A stretch of 5,519 bases of DNA from an uncultured Gemmiger sp. (GTDB taxonomy: Bacteria; Bacillota; Clostridia; Oscillospirales; Ruminococcaceae): NCBI GenBank assembly GCA_959018215.1, contig CAUEKL010000157.1:1-5519 (forward strand). The letters run 5' to 3'. Each line of letters starts with the position of its first letter. Position 1 is the first letter of the stretch. A program made the position numbers and the translations under genes. Of the stretch, positions 1 to 5,519 are shown piece after piece. The notes under the pieces were generated by a model. That model was not told the DNA's origin. It did not search any database and saw nothing but the letters and a program-made list of their open reading frames with translations.

Positions 1-968
1 TGATGAAGCAGTATGTGGCCCGCACCATGAACGAGCAGTGCATCGGCGGTCTGGGCGGCTTCGGCGGCCTGTTTGAGCTGGACTGCACCGATATGCCCCA
101 TCCGGTGCTGATCTCCGGCACCGACGGCGTTGGCACCAAACTGCGCATCGCCCAGCTGATGGACCGCCATGACACCATCGGCATCGACTGCGTGGCCATG
201 TGCGTCAACGACATCATCTGCGCCGGCGCCAAGCCGCTGGTCTTCCTGGATTACATCGCCTGCGGCAAGAACGTGCCCGAGCGCATTGCCGAGATCGTCA
301 AGGGCGTGGCCGAAGGCTGCGTGCAGGCCGGCTGCTCCCTGGTGGGCGGCGAGACGGCCGAGCATCCCGGTGTGATGCCGGAGGACGACTACGACCTGGC
401 CGGTTTCACCGTGGGCGCCGTGGACAAGAGCAAGATCCTGGACAACTCCACCATGCAGGCGGGCGATGTGATCATTGCCCTGCCCTCCACCGGTGTGCAC
501 TCCAACGGGTTCTCTCTGGTCCGCAAGATCTTCGACCTGGAGAACAACCCCGACATCCTGAAAAAGCATTTTGATGAACTGGGCTGCACCCTGGGCGAGG
601 CGCTGCTGGCTCCCACCAAGATCTACGTCAAGCCGGTGCTGGCTCTGATGAAGGAAATCACCGTGAAGGGTGTTTCCCACATCACCGGCGGCGGTTTCTA
701 TGAGAACATTCCCCGCAGCCTGAAGGACGGCTGCTGCGCCCGCATCGCCAAGGCGGATGTGCGCACCCCTGCCCTGTTCGAGCTGCTGGCCAAGACCGGC
801 AACATCCCGGAGCACGACATGTTCAACACCTTCAACATGGGTGTGGGCATGGTTCTGACCGTGGCTGCCGAGGACGCCGACAAGGCCATCGAGATCCTGA
901 AGGCCAACGGCCAGGATGCCTACCGCCTGGGCGTGATTGCCGAAGGCGAAGGGGTGGAACTGGTATGA
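1..968 (+). CDS. purM: Phosphoribosylformylglycinamidine cyclo-ligase (AIR synthetase), 5'-truncated
   Basis: PurM closes formylglycinamidine ribonucleotide (FGAM) to aminoimidazole ribonucleotide (AIR) using ATP, in the cytoplasm. The reading frame is open at the left edge, with the first whole codon at base 3. The Met there aligns inside the family, near residue 26 of E. coli PurM by memory, so it is probably not the start and about 20-30 N-terminal residues are missing. Counting from that Met, the visible signatures are the GGLGGFGGLF segment (15-24), the ATP-site GTDGVGTK (39-46), CVND (67-70), GAKPL (75-79), GGETAE (115-120), PSTGVHSNG (161-169), HITGGGFYEN (226-235) and FNMGVGM (277-283). 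These span both halves of the PurM/PurL-type ATP-binding fold and nothing looks broken. The stop codon TGA overlaps the purN start in ATGA, so the two are likely translationally coupled. Identity is very secure. Confidence 0.97.
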   Translation, partial: MKQYVARTMNEQCIGGLGGFGGLFELDCTDMPHPVLISGTDGVGTKLRIAQLMDRHDTIGIDCVAMCVNDIICAGAKPLVFLDYIACGKNVPERIAEIVKGVAEGCVQAGCSLVGGETAEHPGVMPEDDYDLAGFTVGAVDKSKILDNSTMQAGDVIIALPSTGVHSNGFSLVRKIFDLENNPDILKKHFDELGCTLGEALLAPTKIYVKPVLALMKEITVKGVSHITGGGFYENIPRSLKDGCCARIAKADVRTPALFELLAKTGNIPEHDMFNTFNMGVGMVLTVAAEDADKAIEILKANGQDAYRLGVIAEGEGVELV

Positions 969-1558
969 AAAACGTCGCGGTATTGGTATCGGGCGGCGGC
1001 ACCAACCTGCAGGCCATCCTGGACAGCGAACACCGGGGCGAAAACCCCAACGGCCGCGTGACCCTGGTGGTGGCCAGCAAGCCGGGTGTCTATGCCCTGA
1101 CCCGGGCGGAGAATGCCGGGGTCAAGACCGCCGTGGTGGCCCGCAAGGAATATGCCGACAGCGCCGCTTTTGACGCGGCCCTGCTGGCTGTCCTGAAAGA
1201 AAACCAGATCGACGTGGTGGTGCTGGCCGGCTTTTTGAGCGTGCTGGGCCCCAGCGTCATTGCCGCCTATCCCCGGCGCATCCTCAACGTTCATCCCAGC
1301 CTGATTCCCAGTTTCTGCGGTCCGGGCTTCTATGGGCTGCGGGTGCATGAGGCCGCTCTGGCCCGGGGTGTCAAGGTGACCGGCGCCACGGTGCATTTCG
1401 TGAACGAGGAATGTGACGGCGGGCCCATCCTGCTGCAGAAGGCTGTGGCCGTGCAGCCGGACGATACCCCCGAAACTTTGCAGAAGCGGGTGATGGTGGA
1501 AGCCGAATGGCAGCTGCTTCCCCGCGCTTTGGCCATGGTTTGCAACGACGAGGTGTAA
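965..1558 (+). CDS. purN: Phosphoribosylglycinamide formyltransferase (GAR transformylase)
   Basis: PurN transfers a formyl group from 10-formyl-tetrahydrofolate to glycinamide ribonucleotide (GAR), giving FGAR. The protein is 197 aa, close to the usual 190-215. An N-terminal Rossmann-like half opens with the phosphate-binding VSGGGTNLQAI (8-18). The catalytic triad of the family (Asn, His, Asp) is present as N108 and H110 in NVHPSLIPSF and D151 in EECDGGPIL. The folate-site region GFYGLRVHEAAL (121-132) is also typical. The start ATG at 965 lies within the purM stop (ATGA). A weak purine-rich ribosome site, GGGGTGG at 951-957, lies inside purM about 7 nt upstream, so coupling to purM translation is likely. 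No formate-dependent PurT is needed if this enzyme is active. Nothing is truncated. Confidence 0.97.
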   Translation: MKNVAVLVSGGGTNLQAILDSEHRGENPNGRVTLVVASKPGVYALTRAENAGVKTAVVARKEYADSAAFDAALLAVLKENQIDVVVLAGFLSVLGPSVIAAYPRRILNVHPSLIPSFCGPGFYGLRVHEAALARGVKVTGATVHFVNEECDGGPILLQKAVAVQPDDTPETLQKRVMVEAEWQLLPRALAMVCNDEV

Positions 1559-1562
1559 TGCG

Positions 1563-2300
1563 ATGAAAAAGAATCTGTACAAGTATCTGGCCGGCAACGA
1601 ATATCCGGGCCGGGGCATCTGCCTGGGGCTTTCCCCTGACGGCTCCAAGGCCATGATCGCCTATTGGATCATGGGCCGCAGCGCCAACAGCCGCAACCGC
1701 GTGTTTGAGGCTCTGCCTGAGCGCGGCGGCATCCGCACCGTGGCGGCGGACCCCGCCAAGATGGAAGATCCCCATCTGATCATCTACAATCCGGTCCTGA
1801 CCCTGGGTTCCACCTCCATCGTGACCAACGGCGACCAGACCGACACCATCTTCAACTTTATGAAGGACGGCCTGTTCCCCGGCTACAGCTTTGAGGCGGC
1901 CCTGGCCACCCGCACCTTTGAGGACGACGCCCCCAACTTCACTCCCCGCATTTCCGGCGTGGTGGATATGAAGCAGGGCGGCTACAAGCTGAGCATCCTC
2001 AAGAGCTGCGACGGCAACGACGCCAGCGTGCAGCGCCAGACCTTCGATTACCCCCAGCCGGTGGCCGGGGAAGGTCATCTGATCACCACCTACCAGAAAA
2101 ACGGCAGCCCCATTCCCAGCTTTGCAGGCGAGCCCATGCGGGTAAGCATTGACGAGAGTGACCCCAACGAATTTGCCGGCAAACTGTGGGACGCTTTGAA
2201 CACCGACAACAAGGTGAGCCTGTTTGTGCGGGCCATCACCCTGGCTACCGGCGATTATGAGGATGTTATCCTGAACAAATACAACACTGTGGAGGGTTGA
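1563..2300 (+). CDS. purO: IMP cyclohydrolase, PurO-type (stand-alone)
   Basis: Likely catalyses the last step of the pathway, ring closure of FAICAR to IMP. The 245-aa protein has no resemblance to the MGS-like N-terminal cyclohydrolase domain of bifunctional PurH. It resembles the archaeal-type PurO / IMP_cyclohyd family (Pfam PF07826, from memory), which has an Ntn-hydrolase-like fold. Supporting segments are YPGRGICLG (14-22), AYWIMGRSANSRNRVF (33-48, comparable to the YRVSSRSFPNR-like block of archaeal PurO), VTNGDQTD (87-94), DDAPNFTPRISG (121-132) and GEGHLITTY (169-177). No signal peptide or membrane segment is seen. At 245 aa it is somewhat longer than archaeal members, which are about 200 aa. 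It follows purN after 4 nt and precedes a stand-alone AICAR transformylase by 2 nt, and that context strongly supports the function. The weak ribosome site is AGGTG at 1551-1555 inside the purN end. The symbol purO is borrowed from archaea. Confidence 0.88.
   Translation: MKKNLYKYLAGNEYPGRGICLGLSPDGSKAMIAYWIMGRSANSRNRVFEALPERGGIRTVAADPAKMEDPHLIIYNPVLTLGSTSIVTNGDQTDTIFNFMKDGLFPGYSFEAALATRTFEDDAPNFTPRISGVVDMKQGGYKLSILKSCDGNDASVQRQTFDYPQPVAGEGHLITTYQKNGSPIPSFAGEPMRVSIDESDPNEFAGKLWDALNTDNKVSLFVRAITLATGDYEDVILNKYNTVEG
2291..2296 (+). promoter_or_regulatory. Ribosome binding site of the AICAR transformylase
   Basis: GGAGGG lies within the last codons of the upstream cyclohydrolase gene, 6 nt before ATG 2303. 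An alternative in-frame TTG at 2297 directly touches this site and leaves no spacing, so the site decides for the ATG. Its position inside the preceding gene fits coupled translation of the two enzymes. Confidence 0.8.
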
Positions 2301-2302
2301 GC

Positions 2303-3484
2303 ATGAACGAATTCCAGTTGAAGTACGGCACCAATCCCAACCAGAAACCCGCCCGCATCTTTATGGCAGACGGCGGCGAGCTGCCGGTGACCATCCTGAA
2401 CGGCCGCCCCGGCTATATCAACTTTCTGGATGCACTGAACAGCTACCAGCTGGTCAAGGACCTGAAGAAGGCCCTGGGCCTGCCCGCTGCTGCCAGCTTC
2501 AAGCATGTGTCCCCCGCCGGTGCCGCCGTGGGCCTGCCCCTGGACGACACCCTGCGCCGGATGTACCACATCGACGCCGACATGGAGCTGTCTCCCCTGG
2601 CCTGCGCCTACGCCCGCGCCCGCGGTGCCGACCGCATGTCCAGCTTCGGCGACTGGATCGCGCTGTCCGACGTGTGCGACCTGGCTACTGCCCAGCTCAT
2701 CAAGCATGAAGTTTCCGACGGCATCATTGCCCCCGGCTACGACGACGACGCCCTGGAAGTGCTGAAGAGCAAGAAAAAGGGCAACTACAACATCGTGGCC
2801 ATTGATCCCGACTATACCCCCGCGCCCCTGGAGCGCCGCACCGTGTACGGCGTGACCTTTGAGCAGGGCCGTCAGGACCTGGATATCTCCGCCGACACCA
2901 TGCTGACCAACATCGTGACCAAGGCCAAGGACCTGACCGAGGACCAGAAGCGCGACCTGGTGATGAGCCTGATGGTGCTGAAGTACACCCAGTCCAACAG
3001 CGTCTGCTATGTGCAGGGCGGCCAGACCATCGGCGTGGGCGCCGGCCAGCAGAGCCGCATCCACTGCACCCGTCTGGCAGGCCAGAAGGCCGACAACTGG
3101 CAGCTGCGCCACATGCCCAAGGTGCTGGATCTGCCTTTCCGGGAGGACATCACCAAGCCCAACCGGGACAACGCCATTGACGTATACATCGGGGATACCC
3201 CGGAAGATGTGATCGGCGACGACGTGTGGGCCGAGACCTTCACCGAGCAGCCCGCGCCCCTGACCGCCGAGGAAAAGAAAGCCTGGCTGTCCCAGGTGCA
3301 CGGCGTGAGCCTGGGCAGCGATGCCTTCTTCCCCTTCGGCGACAACATTGAGCGTGCCCGCCGCAGCGGTGTGGACGCCATTGTGCAGCCCGGCGGTTCC
3401 ATCCGTGACCAGCAGGTCATTGACACCTGCGACAAGTACGGCATTGTGATGGCCTTCTGCGGCATCCGTCTGTTCCATCACTGA
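2303..3484 (+). CDS. Stand-alone AICAR transformylase (phosphoribosylaminoimidazolecarboxamide formyltransferase)
   Basis: Formylates AICAR with 10-formyl-tetrahydrofolate to give FAICAR, the substrate of the upstream cyclohydrolase. The 393-aa protein corresponds only to the C-terminal transformylase part of bifunctional PurH/ATIC, and no cyclohydrolase domain is attached. Recalled human ATIC aligns nearly end to end (about residues 200-592). The catalytic Lys-His pair is K67-H68 in SFKHVSPAGAAVG, and the Asn and Asp corresponding to human N431 and D339 are N232 (TQSNSVCY) and D139 (EVSDGIIAPGY). The folate-side SDAFFPF (339-345) and a terminal RLFHH are also present. Near the N-terminus, LKYGTNPNQ has Lys and Asn where PurH usually has LRYG-NPHQ. 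An in-frame TTG at 2297 could extend it by two residues, but ATG 2303 fits the GGAGGG site better. Stand-alone versions have been called PurV, but no symbol is assigned here. Confidence 0.94.
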   Translation: MNEFQLKYGTNPNQKPARIFMADGGELPVTILNGRPGYINFLDALNSYQLVKDLKKALGLPAAASFKHVSPAGAAVGLPLDDTLRRMYHIDADMELSPLACAYARARGADRMSSFGDWIALSDVCDLATAQLIKHEVSDGIIAPGYDDDALEVLKSKKKGNYNIVAIDPDYTPAPLERRTVYGVTFEQGRQDLDISADTMLTNIVTKAKDLTEDQKRDLVMSLMVLKYTQSNSVCYVQGGQTIGVGAGQQSRIHCTRLAGQKADNWQLRHMPKVLDLPFREDITKPNRDNAIDVYIGDTPEDVIGDDVWAETFTEQPAPLTAEEKKAWLSQVHGVSLGSDAFFPFGDNIERARRSGVDAIVQPGGSIRDQQVIDTCDKYGIVMAFCGIRLFHH

Positions 3485-3490
3485 TACCCA

Positions 3491-3497
3491 AAAGGAG
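3491..3497 (+). promoter_or_regulatory. Ribosome binding site of purD
   Basis: AAAGGAG lies 8 nt before ATG 3506, in the 21-nt gap after the transformylase stop codon. The gap holds no hairpin or T-run, so it is not a terminator, and purD should be co-transcribed with the genes before it. Confidence 0.85.
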
Positions 3498-3505
3498 TTT
3501 TTGCG

Positions 3506-4810
3506 ATGAAGATTTTAGTCGTTGGCGGCGGCGGACGGGAACATGCCATCATCCGCGCGCTGAAGAAGAGCCCCCAGTGCACCGAGATCTGGTGCGCGCC
3601 GGGCAACGGCGGCATCGCTTATGACGCCATCTGCAAGGACATCAAGGCCACCGACGTGGACGCCATGGTCGCCTTTGCCAAAGAGGAAGGCTTCGACTAC
3701 GCCGTAGTGGCCCAGGACGATCCCCTGGCTCTGGGCATGGTGGACGCGCTGGCCAAGGTGGGAATTCCCGCCTTTGGGCCCAATGCTGCCGCCGCCCGCA
3801 TCGAGGCCAGCAAGGTGTTCAGCAAGAACCTGATGAAGAAGTACGGCATTCCCACCGCCGCCTATGAGACCTTTGACAACGCCGACGCCGCCATGGACTA
3901 CATCCGCGGCCGGGGCAAGTATCCGGTGGTTATCAAGGCCGACGGCCTGGCCCTGGGCAAGGGTGTGCTGATCTGCCAGGACGAGGCCGAAGCCGAAGCA
4001 GGGCTGAAGGAGATCATGCTGGACAAGAAGTTCGGCGCTTCCGGCAACCATGTGGTGGTGGAAGAATTCCTGACCGGCCCCGAAGTGAGTGTGCTGTCCT
4101 TCTGCGACGGCAAGACCGTCATCCCCATGGTTTCCAGCATGGATCACAAGCGTGCCCTGGACCATGACGAGGGCCTCAACACCGGCGGCATGGGCACCGT
4201 TGCCCCCAACCCCTACTACACCCCCGAAGTGGCAGCCGAGTGCATGCTGACCATCTTTGCCCCCACCGTAGCGGCCATGCAGGCGGAGGGCTGCCCCTTC
4301 AAGGGCTGCCTGTACTTCGGCCTGATGCTGACCCCCGACGGGCCCAAGGTCATTGAATACAACTGCCGTTTCGGTGACCCCGAGGCCCAGGTGGTGCTGC
4401 CTTTGCTGGAAAGCGACCTGCTGACCGTGATGCAGGCCACCACCGACGGCACCCTGGACAAGACCCCGGTGAAGTTCTCCGACGGTGCCGCTGCCTGCGT
4501 GATTCTGGCCTCCGGCGGGTATCCCCTGGCCTATGAAAAAGGCAAGGAGATCACCGGCCTGACCGAAGGGCAGCTGCCCGGCGCCGCCGATGTGACGGTC
4601 TACCATGCCGGTACCGCCCGCAAGGGAGATGCCCTGGTCACCGCCGGCGGCCGTGTGCTGGGTGTGACCGCCACCGCTCCCGACCTGGCCACTGCCCTGA
4701 AAAAGGCCTATGCGGCCGCTGAGCAGATTCATTTTGACGGCGTGCACAAGCGCAGCGACATCGGTGCCCGTGCCATGGCCGCCCTGAACTGCCGTAAGGA
4801 GGAAAAATAA
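3506..4810 (+). CDS. purD: Phosphoribosylamine--glycine ligase (GAR synthetase)
   Basis: PurD joins phosphoribosylamine and glycine with ATP to form GAR, the second step of the pathway and the source of PurN's substrate. The protein is 434 aa, close to the usual 420-430, with ATP-grasp architecture. An N-terminal domain carries GGGGREHA (7-14) and PGNGG (32-36). The ATP-grasp core has KADGLALGKGV (144-154), VVEEFLTGPEVSVL (184-197), MDHKRALDHDEG (212-223), NTGGMG (225-230) and the metal-binding EYNCRFGDPE (284-293). A C-terminal domain ends with the HKRSDIGARA block (414-423). Two usual motifs are altered: the common VVGPE-PL reads VVAQDDPL (67-74), and the Q before DHKR is Met. Similar variants are remembered from other Clostridia, so activity is still expected. 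It is the only gene preceded by a real gap, 21 nt with a strong AAAGGAG site. It abuts purL. Confidence 0.97.
   Translation: MKILVVGGGGREHAIIRALKKSPQCTEIWCAPGNGGIAYDAICKDIKATDVDAMVAFAKEEGFDYAVVAQDDPLALGMVDALAKVGIPAFGPNAAAARIEASKVFSKNLMKKYGIPTAAYETFDNADAAMDYIRGRGKYPVVIKADGLALGKGVLICQDEAEAEAGLKEIMLDKKFGASGNHVVVEEFLTGPEVSVLSFCDGKTVIPMVSSMDHKRALDHDEGLNTGGMGTVAPNPYYTPEVAAECMLTIFAPTVAAMQAEGCPFKGCLYFGLMLTPDGPKVIEYNCRFGDPEAQVVLPLLESDLLTVMQATTDGTLDKTPVKFSDGAAACVILASGGYPLAYEKGKEITGLTEGQLPGAADVTVYHAGTARKGDALVTAGGRVLGVTATAPDLATALKKAYAAAEQIHFDGVHKRSDIGARAMAALNCRKEEK
4795..4802 (+). promoter_or_regulatory. Ribosome binding site of purL inside the purD end
   Basis: TAAGGAGG, a full match to the anti-Shine-Dalgarno sequence, sits 8 nt before ATG 4811 and overlaps the last purD codons, which encode the Arg-Lys-Glu-Glu-Lys tail. 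It fixes the purL start, which has no intergenic base between it and the purD TAA. Confidence 0.9.
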
Positions 4811-5519
4811 ATGGTTTACCGCATTTATGTGGAGAAAAAGCCCGGATTTGACGGCGAAGCCCAGGGTCTGTACCATGAGCTGACCGAACTGCTGGGTATT
4901 TCCGGGCTGAAAAGCCTGCGCCTGCTGAACCGCTACGACGTGGAAGGCATCGACCGCGACCTGTTCGAGAAGGCCGTGCCCACCGTCTTCAGCGAGCCGC
5001 CGGTGGATGTGACCTACGACACCCTGCCCCAGGGCGGCACCATCTTTGCGGTGGAGTATCTGCCCGGCCAGTTCGACCAGCGGGCGGACTCTGCTTCCCA
5101 GTGCATCCAGCTGCTGAGCCAGGGCGAGCGCCCCGACGTGCGCAGCGCCCGGGTGTACATTCTGGAGGGCGATCTGTCCGAAGAGGACCTGGCCGCCATC
5201 AAGAAGTATGTCATCAACCCGGTGGAAGCCCGGGAAGCCAGCCTGGACGAGCGCAGCACCCTGAAGATGGAGTTTGCGGTGCCTTCCGCCGTGGAGACCC
5301 TGACCGGCTTCATTGAGATGGATGAGGACGCTCTGGAAGCCTTCCGGCAGGAGAAGGGCCTGGCCATGGACCACGCCGATATCGTGTTCTGCCAGAACTA
5401 TTTCCGCAGCGAGCATCGTGACCCCACCATCACCGAGATCCGGGTCATTGATACCTACTGGAGCGACCACTGCCGCCACACCACCTTCGGCACCATCATC
5501 GACAATGTGACCATCGACG
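4811..5519 (+). CDS. purL: Phosphoribosylformylglycinamidine synthase, large type, N-terminal 236 aa (3'-truncated)
   Basis: The frame starts at ATG 4811, immediately after the purD stop codon and 8 nt after a perfect TAAGGAGG, and stays open to the window edge with no stop. PurL converts FGAR, ATP and glutamine to FGAM, the substrate of PurM. The protein begins MVYRIYVEKKPGFDGEAQ, and roughly residues 1-140 look like the PurS-like N-terminal domain of large PurL enzymes. A linker follows, then at 214-226 the FGAM synthase signature DTYWSDHCRHTTF, with its conserved His residues at 220 and 223. The small bacterial PurL has this signature near its N-terminus, so about 210 preceding residues indicate the large fused form. 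That form normally exceeds 1,200 aa and carries its own glutaminase domain (clostridial clade, as in TIGR01857, from memory). The glutaminase part lies outside the window, so its presence is inferred. Confidence 0.93.
   Translation, partial: MVYRIYVEKKPGFDGEAQGLYHELTELLGISGLKSLRLLNRYDVEGIDRDLFEKAVPTVFSEPPVDVTYDTLPQGGTIFAVEYLPGQFDQRADSASQCIQLLSQGERPDVRSARVYILEGDLSEEDLAAIKKYVINPVEAREASLDERSTLKMEFAVPSAVETLTGFIEMDEDALEAFRQEKGLAMDHADIVFCQNYFRSEHRDPTITEIRVIDTYWSDHCRHTTFGTIIDNVTID

Larger units (their letters stand above)
1..5519 (+). other. Purine biosynthesis operon segment, purM-purN-purO-AICAR transformylase-purD-purL
   Basis: Six consecutive genes on one strand have junctions of -4, +4, +2, +21 and 0 nt. 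No internal terminator or promoter-like gap is seen, so one transcript is expected. Both ends are cut, so the operon promoter and any regulator site, such as a purine or PRPP/ppGpp riboswitch or a PurR box, would lie upstream of base 1 and cannot be judged. The order M-N-(two genes)-D matches the M-N-H-D order of the Bacillus subtilis pur operon, with purH replaced by the pair. Confidence 0.9.

Noticed and set aside
1558..1566. ATG at 1558 overlapping the purN stop (TAATG) as a cyclohydrolase start
   Set aside because: It reads ATG CGA TGA and stops after two codons. The real start is ATG 1563 in another frame.
920..2078. Two overlapping minus-strand open frames of 244 and 235 codons opposite purN and the cyclohydrolase
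   Set aside because: Both lie wholly opposite confidently identified genes, overlap each other and show no family motifs. Their composition reflects the GC bias of the opposite strand.
2297..2302. TTG at 2297 as the start of the transformylase gene
   Set aside because: It directly abuts the GGAGGG site with no spacing, while ATG 2303 has a normal 6-nt spacing and gives a protein start that matches the family.
2255..3481. A 408-codon open frame on the minus strand opposite the AICAR transformylase
   Set aside because: Same cause: it is in register with the transformylase codons, and its product is a His/Gly/Val/Ala-rich sequence typical of antisense shadows.
3485..3505. Possible terminator or promoter in the only sizeable intergenic gap
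   Set aside because: The 21 nt hold only a ribosome site and a short T stretch, with no inverted repeat and no room for a promoter.
3515..5479. A 654-codon open frame on the minus strand opposite purD and purL
   Set aside because: It shares codon register with purD and purL, which are in the same frame. It stays open only because TTA, CTA and TCA codons are avoided in these GC-rich genes. It ends exactly at the single TTA codon of purD. Its translation is low-complexity, rich in Gly, His, Val and Gln, with no recognisable domain.

Overview
The window is a compact stretch of a de novo purine biosynthesis operon. All six genes lie on the + strand with almost no intergenic DNA: purM (5' end cut off), purN, a PurO-type IMP cyclohydrolase, a stand-alone AICAR transformylase, purD, and the start of a large-type purL (3' end cut off). 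No RNA gene, mobile element, repeat array, CRISPR or terminator was seen, and no gap between genes exceeds 21 nt.

The base composition is GC-rich with strong third-position G/C preference (CTG, GCC, ACC, GGC). The Shine-Dalgarno sites are strong (AAAGGAG before purD, TAAGGAGG before purL). The PurD, PurL and split IMP-synthesis proteins look clostridial. Together these suggest a GC-rich gut Clostridia of the Oscillospiraceae/Ruminococcaceae type (Faecalibacterium, Gemmiger or Subdoligranulum relatives). This placement is inference from sequence character and memory of family members, not a search result.

Layout: purM 1-968 overlaps purN (965-1558) by ATGA. The IMP cyclohydrolase (1563-2300) follows after 4 nt and the AICAR transformylase (2303-3484) after 2 nt. 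purD (3506-4810) follows after 21 nt. purL starts at 4811, directly after the purD stop codon. The products cover GAR synthesis (PurD), GAR formylation (PurN), FGAM synthesis (PurL), AIR synthesis (PurM) and the last two steps, AICAR to FAICAR to IMP. The PurF, PurE, PurC and PurB steps are not in view.

The most notable point is that the usual bifunctional PurH is absent from its expected place between purN and purD. Two adjacent genes stand there instead: a cyclohydrolase of the PurO family, unrelated to the PurH N-terminal domain, and a transformylase whose sequence resembles the C-terminal half of animal ATIC. This is a non-homologous replacement within an otherwise ordinary operon. It is probably family-wide in related Clostridia rather than unique to this genome. 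I see no evidence for a wholly new system here.
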